From Luscinia megarhynchos (lineage: Eukaryota > Chordata > Aves > Passeriformes > Turdidae), in assembly GCA_034336665.1 (NCBI GenBank), contig JAPFBE010000002.1, forward strand, positions 75,767,405 to 75,831,404: DNA of 64,000 nucleotides. Reading direction: 5' to 3'. Positions 36,653 through 49,200 of the stretch are shown here, piece after piece. A program made the translations under genes and the position numbers. The notes beneath the pieces were generated by a model. That model saw only the letters and a list, made by a program, of their open reading frames with translations. It ran no database searches and had not been told where the DNA came from. Every line of letters starts with the position of its first letter. Position 1 is the first letter of the stretch.

Positions 36653-39100
36653 CTCTTCGTTATGTTTTTCTGCTCTACATGGTGAAATAAGAACACTAAT
36701 GAGTTTCCTGGAGATTAGCTTTTGGAGTTTAGTTAGTGTCACAAAGCTTATCATTGGATATAAAAAGCTGTAATAATTTTGACAAAGTAGCCTCTATCTG
36801 TTTTTCTCAACAATACTGTGCTTAAAAAAAAATACAGCAGTGAAAATTATGATGCTTTGGCAAGATAATTTGAGCTAAACACCTTTTTCATTTCTTTCTA
36901 AGTAGGATGGATTGCCACACCAGTACAGAACCACTCAGTTTATTAAAATCAGAAGAAAAATATACCAGTAAGCATCAAATTATTACATCTCCTAACTAAA
37001 TAATATTTTTCCTTTTGGAACCATCACATTGTACTATAATTTAAATGTATGGTTTTATTTTCAGTGGAATTCTCAAGTAAAAAGCTGTGCTTGTGGGAAT
37101 GAATTCTGTGCCTTAGGTTTCTCCTGGTAAGTTTTAAGTCTGTTGGCCAATGTTAGTTTAATATATTACACAGGTAGTCAGAAATGACATTTCTGGGCTG
37201 CTCTTTCTTTTCTCTTGTGTTCCCTTTGGTCATCATATGGCAAGTCAGAAAATGCAACTTTTTTTTTGGAAAAAAAAATCATGTATGTGCTATTTTATCT
37301 GATCATTATCTTGCTGGACAGAGAAATAACGACCACAATACTCTATAAACACCATAACCAACCTAAACTGGGATTTGCAGCAAATAGCTAGTTATTTTGG
37401 GGTATTTGATCTAAAACAGAATTTTGAAAAGGATGATGTTTAGGAAGACTAGAGTATGAGTCTTCTGGAAACCAGTCCTAAATAAATGTAACATTTTCAA
37501 TGAGTAGAAACAATCTAAACTTCTTAGTCAAAAATATATTTCCTTGGAAATGTATAGAATTGATCCTTGTAACATTTTCTAAAACCTTTCTGTGAGGCAA
37601 GTCTTCAATTTTTCTACTGTCAGAGCTGTTACCAGGCATGAGATTTCACAGTCTCTTTTTTTCCTTTCCTGTTTGCACTGTTTGAGTCCTGATCCCATGA
37701 GATAGGAGTCATTGCAAAAGTCTAGGGTAGGTAAGATTTTAAGTTTATGGATCTAGTCTGCCATTACTATATTTCATTAATATTTTAGGAAATGCAAATA
37801 AGAGAAATGGGATTCAACATTTATTTGATTCTTACTGCTTATTGATAGGAAATTCTGGGGAATTATTCATAGCAAAATTAGGTCCTTAATACTCTCTATT
37901 ATATTCTCCTGAATAAATTTGTTGGGGCTTTTTATATCTGATCAGTACCCATAATTTTACTCTCTATTTGTGAAATTAGTTCTAAATCATGTCTTTTTAA
38001 TGCAACTACTCCTCTTGTCCTAGATCTATTTTGTTAGAAGTTTGAAAAAAGACTTTTTTAATTAAAATATCTTTTATTATTTTTATGCCTGTTGCATTTA
38101 CAAGCTTTTCCCAGATGTTTTTTTTTCTAGATTAGTACCATCTAAAGAAGTTAATAGATATCTTGTTCATATTGTAGTTTTCAATTTCAAAAGTGGCTTT
38201 GAACACATTTTGTGATCAAAAAGATAAAAGAAGGAAATAACCCAAACATGCCATACTAATGTATTGCTCAGTAGTAGTCTTGCTTGGTCCAGTAAAAGAA
38301 TAAACATGTTATTTATTTTCTAATTAACAGTGATAAACTATGTTAGAGGAGTAACTTAGTGGACAGAATTTATAATATTTGATGGAGTAGCTGATTCTTA
38401 ATAAGAATGAAGGCTAGCTGCAGCAGAGGACACCTAGCTAACATGTTGATAATTCATCTCATGTTTTAACAAAATGATCTTGGAAACTGAATAATGTCAC
38501 TTCACGAAATTAAATTCATAAAGGGCTGAACAGATTTAAGTCTATGATCTCACAAGTTCATGGTGGTTTGGGGATTTAGTCTTTAAGGGACAAAAAACCA
38601 AGAAAACATGAAAACAGCAATAAAGCATGGAGAAAGAAATATTGGTCTGTTAGAGATGCAGTCTGATAAATCTCACAGCTGTGTAACAGTTTAATTTTGA
38701 GAGCTAAAGAAGACTGGATTTTGCCATTTAAAATATATCTATCCTTAAAACTTACTTAAAGCAATAAAATTTTTCCTTCCTATGCAAAGATTTAGATTTT
38801 CTTTAAATTTATGCTAACAGCACAGTCCAGGGGTTTGATGGCTTCTATCCACAGCACTGCTCTCTTTGGCAGTCATCTCCAAGTCTGTAGTTTGAAGGCT
38901 GGTTGTTTTGTCCAAGCATGAGCATTTTTTATGTTTCTTCTTAGTCATGTTCCCCAACCCTATACTTTCTCATGGCTTAGGGAATAACTTTATTGTCACT
39001 ATGCACTCAGGACTGGCTGTTGTTTGGGGTTTTTTTAGTGCTGTTCATGTTCTGTTATTCTCATATCTCTCAATGCATGACATTTTTTGCACTTCACAAA

Positions 39101-39228
39101 ATTATAGAATCATCAAGACTGGAAGAACTTAATCTAGTCCAATAATCAACCCAGCACCATCATTATCACCCCTAAATGATATCTGCAAGTGCCAAAGCCA
39201 GAACACTTGCCTCTTGAACACTTTTTAT
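39101..39228 (-). mobile_element. CR1 LINE 3' tail fragment, antisense
   Basis: The left part reads AAATTATAGAATCATCAAGA, a reversed CR1 3' terminus. It continues with GGAAGAACTTAATCTAGTCC, then an ATCAACCCAGCACCATC-like block and a TGCCAAAGCCAGAACACTTG-like block that parallel the CR1 tail. It is short, old and non-coding. The 74-codon open stretch ending at 39132 only touches its edge. Confidence 0.78.
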
Positions 39229-42200
39229 AATTAACTTCAGTGTTGAATAATGCTTGTTTGACTCATATTTTCAAATACTCTACTAAAAGGGCACAGAAGA
39301 ACACATTTTGTATAAAAAAACCATAATCCAAACCTTTGAATATTATTTCTAAATAAAACATACTACTACATTGCTTAGTGTAAACTACTGAAAACACATT
39401 ATAGTCCTTACACCTTAGTCCTTTCCTAATAATAAGAAAAACTAACAGACATTTTCCAGCACAACCTCCCTATGCCAAGGTCCCTAATTCAGCAGAATTC
39501 TCATGTGCCTGCCTCCATCTATGAGTGATGACATTTCACATGCCCTTAGTTACACATTTTGTTGTGCACCTGCCTAGACTGGGGCTAACTGAGGTCTTGC
39601 TCTAGAGTTTTCTGTAGTCTGTTAAAGACAATTAAAGGCAGTATAGTATAGTCTGAATTCAGTGGTTTCATAAGAAGCAAAAATACAAGTACCTGTTGGG
39701 TCCCCATACAAAACTGACCAATTCACAGGGTTATGGGCTGGGAAGAAGATTATTGCTTGGTTTTATTGTTTGGATGAGTTGATAAACATGCATTTTTAAA
39801 GAAGTTGATAATAATTTTGTGACTAATGCTGGCTGAGAATTTTTATGTTCATTTAGTTTAAGTTAATTTTTTTAGTTGACCTTCATATGTCAAAATATGG
39901 TATTTCACTTATATGAATTCACAAATTCTGTTAAAAACTTTTGTATGTATTTATGCAAATATCTTAGTCAAAAACTAAATTTTGTTAGTCAACTATAGTT
40001 CAAGAATCACATTAACATTTTAACCTTTATTTAATACAGTCATATTCATATTTATTATGAATAGCAAATAGTTTTAGAAACACAGTAAATTGGAATATTT
40101 AACTATTGCCTTAACTAGTGAGCATGCTTTGTCAGATTTGCTTGATATCTGATACTCTTGAAAAAGCATGAAAATGAATCTGTTGGATTTTATTCTCTTT
40201 TAGTTGTTTTGTTCTCTGCTCTTGTTGGCTCTATTCTTAAATCCAGTCAAAGTAATTAGTGCATAAAAGATTTAAAACACAATGAGTCAATGTGCTTTGT
40301 TACATGTTTGTGGCCACTCAAAATAATTTCTTGCAAAAGCAAAGCCGTAATGAAGTTGCAGGCAACTGTGTACTAATGACTTCCCAGTAAAAGCTTCTGG
40401 GAAGATCTAAGTATAAAGGCTACTTCCAGAAAACATTAATTTATTTAAAGTTAAGGTAAGTGACAATATTTCTAGTTCCCATTTTTATTTTTTTATGGAT
40501 TTTTTTTATTTGTTTGATTGTTTTTATTATGTTTTCCAATTAAGAAAGAATGCTATGATTTTATAGACTGGAGGAAATTAATTTTAGTGTAGAAGAGCCA
40601 GAAGGCCTACTGTGCATGTTTAAATCCCACTTTTGTCTTCCTCTGGGTGTTTTCTGAGGCAGAAAGAGGTAAGTTTCTGTTTCTATTTCCAATTGGCAGC
40701 ACATTCACCACTAGCAGGAGATCCTATGTTGATGCTTGTAGGCAAAATCAATGGTTGTCTGTTGTGACACTTACCTAGTCTTGTCCCTAAGCACTTGAAA
40801 AGTGGAGGTGAGTATGCAGCTTTTGCTTTTTTCTGTGCTAGTATTTTGAAGAATGATAAAAAAGTAAAAAAAAAAAGGGGAAAACCTCAAGAGGTGATGC
40901 AATGCATTGCAAATGGCAGGATTAAGTATACTCAGATTGCACCACAGTATGTGGCAGCCTTCTCCTAAAATCTCAAAAGTGAGATGTCACAATGTCTCTA
41001 GCATAACCATTGGTATGTTTCAGGGAGGGAAAAAATGTCCAAGCTATTTAATGTAAATAATTTTTACTACAAATTGTGCTGATTCTTTCACATTCTGCTT
41101 CCAGACACCTGGAAAACAATTGATTTTCTCTCTCTTAATGGCAGCTTAGTTATTAGAAGATTGTTATCAAAGTCCTTCCTTCCTCAGTCTTCTCTTTTCT
41201 AGACTAAACAAAGTCCTTCAACTTCCTTAAGAGGTTATTCTTCTAAACTCTTAATTATTCTTGCAACCTCCATCACAGAATCTATCCAATTTGCTTTTTT
41301 TCAGTTTTAAAGTCCCAAAGCTGGTTTAAAAACCTCAGCTATTAAAAACTATGCTCTTATTCATTTACTACCAATTCTCTTAATTTTGTTTAGTTTTAAT
41401 TTTGTCCTTTTTATTTCTTCTTCCATTTTTGAATAAATGGAATTGATTAATTTAAAATTGTGAATTTCATATTCTAAAATATTAGCAGAATTCAATCAGC
41501 ATCCTTACAAAAATCTAAACTTGCTTTTCACAGTCTTCTATTTCTTTTTGTTTAATATTTTCTTGACTTTTGTAGAACTGGATTGTAGCTGAGTGACATC
41601 ATCTTCACCAGCCTATGTGTATTTTTTAGTGAAGGAAGAAATGGGAGTGTGTCACAGTTCTATTAACTTTATTAAATTGAACCTCGTGGAAGTCACATCA
41701 TTTCACTTAATAACTTAACTCTTGTACAGTGTATGCATGATTTATCATTATAAGGGAAGAAAGAACAAGCCATATCCAAAAAGCTAGTCCAGAGAAGTAT
41801 TCTCACCATGCCTATCAAAGAGAAGGGACTCTACTTTACATTCTTTTCATTTTGTTGCTGTCTTCTTCAGTGAAGGAAATATCCAAATTTGGACTTGTAC
41901 TGATTAATCAAATTTCTCCTTGTCTGTCCCTGTTTAAGAATCCTTAGTGCTTTAAAGGAGTGCTGACAAATGCTGATGATAGGTTTTGTGTATGATATTC
42001 AAGTAATTTTGTATACACTTACCATAGAGACAATTTTTCCCAGCTTGTGTTCAACATGGGAGAAGTGTTTTTTAAAGGCAAGATATGTGATAACTGTTCC
42101 ATCCCTATTTGTAAGGAAATTAGGTTTGTTTGCTGTGATTGCACTGCTCCTTGGTGAGCATCTCTCTTCCTAAGAGAGCAGAGGATCACAGTGCTGTGCC

Positions 42201-42982
42201 TCATATCAGATCAAACAGTTCAGCAGGGAATGTCAAAACGTCACATTCAGAAGCAGAATTTCAGAGGTGATAAATAAAAAAAATATTCAGGTGTCATTAC
42301 CCCTGCTACAAATAAGCACAGATTTACCCAACGTGCATTTTTCTTTTCCACAAGGCTCTCAAGCAGTAGTAGTCTCACTTTTAGCCTGTCTGAGCCAATC
42401 AGCTCTGCTGTATTTCATCTCTTCCCTGATGTGAGAATATGTCAAGGAGGAAGGCAAGCAAATATTAGATACAGATTTGGCCTCTCATTTTTTAATGCCA
42501 TATGATGTTTTTCTAGAATTTTTAAAGTTTCATTTCTCTGTTTATGAGGCTTCTTTTTCTCATGTCCACTGACACATCTCTTCATTCAGAGTGAAAGCTG
42601 TCAGAGTTCTAAGAAACAGTAAACAATATATTTAAATGCTTTCAGCTGTAGAAGACATAGGAAAACAACCAGAAATTATGTATTTTTGCTATACTATACA
42701 TGGCTTTTTATTGGTATCTTAAGGAAAAGATAATGAGAAAGTATTATATACACACTCTTCTACTCTAATAAAAGCAAGCCCTTATGAGTTTATGAAATAA
42801 TGAAAGGGAAGTCTCCCTTCCTCTCTTGTTTGAAAAATTTATTACTCTTAGCTCATTATTTAAATGTCTGCCATTTCATGGAAACCTGTCCTCTTTTTTA
42901 ATGGTTGGTTGTATCCAGTGCTTAGTCATTTTATTTTCTCTGCTTTTTTTCTTACTGAATTTGAAGAATCAATACAGAAATG
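39229..42982. other. Unique AT-rich non-coding DNA
   Basis: No gene or repeat is recognised. Three strong donor-like sites (GTAAGT near 40456 and 40670, GTGAGT near 40807) cluster within 400 bp, but no convincing open segment with a good acceptor precedes any of them. Confidence 0.5.
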
Positions 42983-43207
42983 GAATCACAGAATGTTTTG
43001 GGTTGGAAGGAGCCTTAAAGATCACCTAGTACAACCCCCTGCTTTGGGCAGCACTATTTTTCACTAGATGAGGCTGCTCTAAGCACATCCAACCTTACCT
43101 TGAGCCCTTCCAGAGATGGGGCATCCACAACTTCTCTGGGCAACATGTGCCAGGTCTCATCACCCTCACAGTAAAGAATTTCTTCCTAATAACTAATCTA
43201 AATCAAC
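42983..43207 (-). mobile_element. CR1 LINE 3' tail, antisense, well preserved
   Basis: This is the best preserved CR1 tail here. The left edge GGAATCACAGAATGTTTTGG is the reversed 3' terminus, followed by GTTGGAAGGAGCCTTAAAGA, ACAACCCCCTGCTTTGGGCA, GATGGGGCATCCACAACTTC, CCCTCACAGTAAAGAATTTC and CTAATAACTAATCTAAATC. It is 5'-truncated and directly abuts an AT-rich pentamer tract on its right. Open stretches at 42826-43067 end inside it by accident. Confidence 0.95.
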
Positions 43208-43293
43208 TTTATTTTTTGAAATTTAATTTAACTTAATTTAAGTTTAGTTTCATTTCCTTTAGTTTAGTTTATTTATTTAATTTTTATTTTTTG
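43208..43293. repeat. Decayed AT-rich pentanucleotide tract
   Basis: Degenerate units such as AATTT, AACTT, TTTAG and TTTAT run from the CR1 boundary for about 85 bp. G and C are almost absent. The position suggests that it expanded from a T/A-rich spot in the CR1 copy or at its breakpoint. Confidence 0.75.
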
Positions 43294-46200
43294 AAAGTCA
43301 TGCAGTTTTCTTAGGCTGTTTGAGAATTCAGAGATGTTTTTCTGCTGGTTTGAATGGGGAAGGAAACCATGGCTGCTGGATTCCTTACAAATGCATGTAA
43401 CATGATATCACTTCCAGGTGGAAGATAGTTTAAAAAATAGGTTATATATATCCAATTATAGCTAAAAAAGGTGTGACTGGATAAAAATTCTGATGTTCAT
43501 TCAGTAAAATCCTCAATTTTCTTTCCAAACTAAACAGTGCATGTCACCATCTCCTTTGGGAGAGCAGACAGAGAAAGGGGAGTTGTTTTTTCCCTTCTGT
43601 GTTATCTCCCTGAAAGCCTCTCTCCCTCCTGGTGCCCTGCTTTCAATTATGATTCCTGGCCATGGAAGGGGAAGAAGCAGAAAAAACTCTTCATTGGAAA
43701 GGAAAAAGGGCAAGGAATGAGGAGGAGGAATGTAACTAATGGGTGTATTTGTTTTGAGGCCAGTGTTGAACTGCAGTGTGTATGTACATATTTTAATTTT
43801 CCATCTCTGACCTGTGTCACCCATAAACACAAGACAGATGCTTGACTGTTATGTTAACATAAGAAAATTTGTTACTTGATTCATTTATAAAACTTACCCA
43901 CGGACACTGATTAATAGGTAATTATATTTTATAATGAGCTGCAGCTGCAAAAGAAGTGAAAATAATTAATGATAAATTAATAAATCAAACATATTGTTCT
44001 GGTGTCTGCTCTCAAAAAGTATCAAATTCATGACTGTAGAATATGAAATAGTGAGTGATGAGGCTGAATGAAGAACTACTGGGGACTGATGAAGACCATA
44101 CCACACCAAAAATTTCAGCTAAATAGCTAAAGAGAGAATAACCTAAACAGCTACAGAGACAGAAATTTATGAGATCAGGTTCCAGAAGACATTTAATATT
44201 TGTGAAAAGTATACATTATATATGCATTATGGCAATTCTTTAAAAAGAAGTTGTAATCCTGTACTCCATTGCAGAATATGGATGGCATGTGTTGCAAATA
44301 GCACATGGGTGTGCTTGACTGAATAGTCATAAAACAAGGTATTTTAAGCAGCCTGCTCACTAAGTACAGAATGAAACAAAAGGTTCTGAGAAAATAATGT
44401 TATATCAAAATTGAAAATCTTCAGGACATTTGTTACCCTTAAACTAGATTTTGCACGAAAGACCTTGAATCAAGGCCATCTCATTTTTTTGGCTGTAACA
44501 AAGTATGTAACTGCCTAAGTGTTCTGATTGCATAGTAATTAAATAATGCTTTGGGCTTTTACTTTATATGAAACCAAGTATGCATTACTTCTAATATTAT
44601 CCAGACTATTTACTGCTTATGTATGAAAAGGAACAGGATCAGAAGCAAAGCAGCTAAAATTGGTTGTCATTTTAATCTGTAGTTATGGTCATCTGTGGAA
44701 TTGCTTTACAGTAGAGGAAGTGGGATAAGTAACAGCATTCATTGCTTATTCTTTTCTTTTTTTTTTTTTTTTTGACTGATGATTCTGTTAAGGTTGTGAC
44801 TTGTTCACTGGAGAGAGATAAAAAGATTACAGCAACAAGTGCAATTGGGGACTTAGATTAATGCAGAATCAATACTGCATTGTAAAATCAAAATTCATTG
44901 TACTGAGAACTGAGCATTTTCTCAAATTTCAACAATTACCTTTTGTAAACAGTTTCTTACAAAGTATCTTGATTATGTGTAATGCTATTGCTCTACTGAC
45001 CCTTGCTAGCACATAAAATGGGTTTGACATACTATGTAATATCACTAAAATATTGTTTAATGCAGCTCAGGTCTATCTTTGATAAAAAGCTACGATTAAC
45101 CTCTTGCTTAGCAGCACAAATTGTTGGGGTGGGTAATGTGAGAGCAAGAATAGCTCCTGACACTACAATTGGATTCACAAGAATGGACCCTTGAGCAAAT
45201 TGCTAACTCTGTTGTGTTTTAAAGCTTGACCAGAGAAAATCTTATTGCATATTTGAGGCTACAGCATACAAAAGACTTGCAATCCCTTTGTGTACAGGCA
45301 GAATTGCAGTAAACTGTAAATATTTATTTTTATTTATTCTTAAGATTTTGGCAGTTCAGCTTCATTATTTAGTATCATGGGTTTTTTCAATCACTACCCA
45401 CAGAAAGCCTAAAATCTCTTTGGCATATCTCCTTTCAAGAGATTCAACATCTCTTCTAATTTATCACAGTAGGTTTTGTCACAGCCAGAATCCTGTATTC
45501 TTTAGGATTGGGTGTGCTTGCAGATAAAGCGTTTTCACAGCTTCATAGCTTCCTATAATTAGACTATTAGATGAACTCATTTGCTTAGTGCTGGAGTATT
45601 AAATATTTCTACATCTGTTGTTCCCATATGCACTTGAAGCCTTTTTTCTGTTATGGAATGAAGCAGTGAGCTCTCACTTTCTCTTATCCGCTCTCACTTC
45701 TCCCTTTCTCCTCACCTTACAAATACTCTGCATGTGACCATTTGGCAGAATGCATCTAAAGAAATTCTGTAGAAAAAAAGTAATAGTGGTCCACTCTAAA
45801 TATATACAAAATAGGTCTGTTCTTTTATAGAGAAGAGAACTTGAGACTTCCTTCAAGAAAGGACTGTGAGTACATTATAGAGCAGGAAGATAAATCATTC
45901 CAATTGCCCTGCATGTAGAGGCAGGCAACCCACACCTTCAGATAAAACCTGTGTATCATAATATTCTTCCAGTTCTACATTCATTACAAGAACTTTTGTT
46001 AATTTATATATAAAAACATGAAACCATTATTGCCCTCCTATTCATATACTGTGCATTTCACTGGATTCTGGAAATTATTTCTGCATAAGACCCTCATTAT
46101 TATCAGTGCTTCCAAGGGCAGAGGGGCAATTTGATGATATCAAGGCTAAAAAAAGTGACAAGAACAATAATAAAGAAAAAAGCTTAGAAAACAAAAACAG

Positions 46201-49200
46201 TAGAGGTGGATGTCTTAGGTAACTTCTGCTACATAATCCATTTATCAAACTATGACATAAATGTGGTCTAGATTGTAATTGGGTCATTTCTTTTATACTT
46301 ACTGCCTGAGTAATAAAATCAGCACAGTAGCTTGTGCAATTTTTGGTTTCATATTGTATTTGATTTACAAAAAAGAAATATCTGTTGTTCTAGCTTTTGC
46401 ATGCCACCAAGTTTCGACACAGCTGAATTGCACTGATTGGAAAGAACATTTTGATGCATGGAAGGAGGAGCTTACATCAAGCTAAGATATTTGACTGCTA
46501 TGCATGTATTAATGGTGTCATGAAAATGGTTGATAATACTTTCTTTTAAAAGACAAGTGTAAAAAGGCTTTACATTTTCCAGTTAGAAATCCAGTCAGAT
46601 AAGAAGATGCTTTTCATCTGACAGGTCTCTAGATACAAGTGTTCTGTCACCCAAAGTTACAAGCAGGTAAATGCTGGAGGGTATAGATGATTTGCAGTCT
46701 TTGATACACAAGGACTTGCTGATGTGACTAGTTAGAAGTCCTTACAAAATTAGCAGCAGGATACCACATATTAAACTGTACCAGAATTTTCAGTGGCTCA
46801 GGCATGGGCCTAAAAGTGCACTTGCAAATCTGGTTTAAGGTATCCTATAACTTTTTTTGCACTTGTAGGATTATGGTCTGACACAAAACCAGGAATGAGC
46901 TGTAGCTGTGGTAATGGACAATGTGGATAATGTAGGTTAAGCAGCATAAGTGGAGTGAGGTCAGCTCTGAATGGCCTCTGTAGTGCCATCTCCAGTGGCT
47001 GAGATCATCTCATTCATCACTGCTCATAACTGCTTTTCATTCTGTACATGCATCAAATAACAAAATATTCCCTCTTTTTGGTAATTTATAATGCATAGAA
47101 AACCTATTTATGTCTCAGTGACTGAGACACTCTTCAAAATGCTGGCTTTAAAGGACTGTAGTTCACAAATGTGAACTCTAGAGTGGAGTGTATGGCCCAG
47201 TCTTTTTGAGTAATGGTGTAGATTTTAGTGCTTCTTTATGCTTATTATTGTGGTACTCAAGTACTCTATGACCAGGAAAATGGTCCTTCAGCCTGTATGC
47301 ACTCAGAGTATGTGCTCCTGCTCAGAACTGTAACTAGCCTACAGTGGAAGACTGCCTACATCTGTATTACCAAACAAAAAACGAGGACCAACATCTGCAC
47401 TGATTAACTCCTAGCCTGAGAACTGCTAGGTGCAGAAAAATTTTATTGGAAATTGTTGCCTGCAGTAGTCAAGGGTGGGTTAATTTCCAGAGCTTCAGTG
47501 TCTGAGCTTCCTCCCTGATCTCTTATCTAGAAGAGTAGGTTTGCATTTGGATTCTGCCAGGGGAGATTGACAAGGACACCTGAACCTGACTTGATTTGCA
47601 CATACAGATGGATGCTTTTTGTTGATTTTGTTAATTTTCTTCTGGTTTGATAGTTTAATTTTTATCACTTTTAAAATCTGAATTCAGACTCAGGTAGCCA
47701 GGAAGTTGTTACATATTCTCTTCTCCCTCTTGCTTTTAGACCGAAATGTGTTTCTGTGAGTGGAATACATTTAAAGGTTTTACATTTAAATATTTTTTTT
47801 TCAATTATAAATTTTGAAAATATTGTCTAAAAAGTACATTAAAAAAAAGTATGTACTACTATACTGTGAAATCAGAAAGATGAGTAATTTTGATGTCACC
47901 AGCTACTCATTTTGTGGCAGAAGCAGTCTTGTTTTTGTTTGATTTTCACTTGGCAAATGTTTGGCAAGAAAGATGCCTCTGGATACAAATTCAGTCTGAA
48001 AAAAACACTTTGTAGCTGTATGGCCTAAGCATGCATCTATGAACCTTCCTATGAGAATTTTCTGGGTGTTGACAAAGGATGATCAACAATTTCACTACTA
48101 TATATTAGCCCTAAATCTTCATGGGAATACATTACTTTATAAGAAACTTAATGATGTAATTAGAATATGAAATTAGATTATAAGCTCAAGAGTATTAAAA
48201 GATCAAAATTTAATACAAGAAAAAGCATAAAGGCAAAGGATTAAGAAATCTTTTCATAAGTGACTTCATGTTTTTCCTGTCCATGAGCATCTGGAAAAGA
48301 TAAAACTCATAAAATCTGATTTTTCAGATAAGAGAAATTCTCTCAGCTCTTAAAGTGGGATTACTGCTTCAAGTATAGATATAAACTATACTCATAATAA
48401 TGTAATTATGATCAATTTATAACACAGATTTCCAATGAGGCTGTAAAAATAAAAGCACTAGAAATTTTGACATGCTCTGGTTTGTCAGTCCCAGATTTTT
48501 AAAACTCTCATTGGCGACATTAATAAGTCTAAAATATAATTTTGACTTCTCTATTTACACAATTGTATTTTTCTTCTATCACACACGTTTTGTCCTTTAC
48601 ATTGCTTTTGTAAGCTTTTCCCTGAAACTGGTGAACTAGGGGTTTTGTGAGTGTCCTTCCTGACTGAAAGAAAAAAACTCGTTCACTTGCTTTCTGAGAC
48701 CTGAGCTTCTACCTATTTATGGTAAATAGTGTTAGACTATTGACAGAAAAGCAAGAGGTATTAGCATCTGGAATTTTGAATCTGAGTAATATTATGTATT
48801 GTAATATTCTTTATAAATACACAAAGTGGATCAAAATTTGAAATTTAGAAGTCTAGTCATACAAACATAGCATTCCTAGTGCAAAACTTAGTTAAATTAC
48901 TTGCAGCTTACTTAAGAAAAAAAATGTCAGTATGCATGTTTGATGTTCTGGCAAGTGCTACAGTAATATATTGCATTGGCCACTGTATGTTACAGGTATA
49001 TGTGCATTATAGGTACAAACAAACACACCTCTATAGTAAGCTAAACAGAAAATTAACTCACTTCCAATAAAATAAACATTATTAGGGTTAGGTAACTTTT
49101 CAGAAATACAAAATTGTGTTCCTGACATGACATTCTGATGCTAGAAGCAAAGTCCAGTCAGCTCGATAGCTGCTGGAGTGTATGCATTTTGTGGTTAGAT

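Larger units (their letters stand above)
29124..39100. other. Unique AT-rich non-coding DNA, about 10 kb
   Basis: No gene is established and no large transposon is recognised. Landmarks are an (ATA)n tract at 32331-32355, a slightly GC-richer block near 33.17-33.52 kb, a hairpin pair at 34241-34282, a C-rich/A-rich patch near 35829-35875, a perfect 13-bp tandem duplication at 36627-36652, and a candidate 62-nt exon at 37065-37126. Open stretches of up to 105 codons lack domains. Confidence 0.5.
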
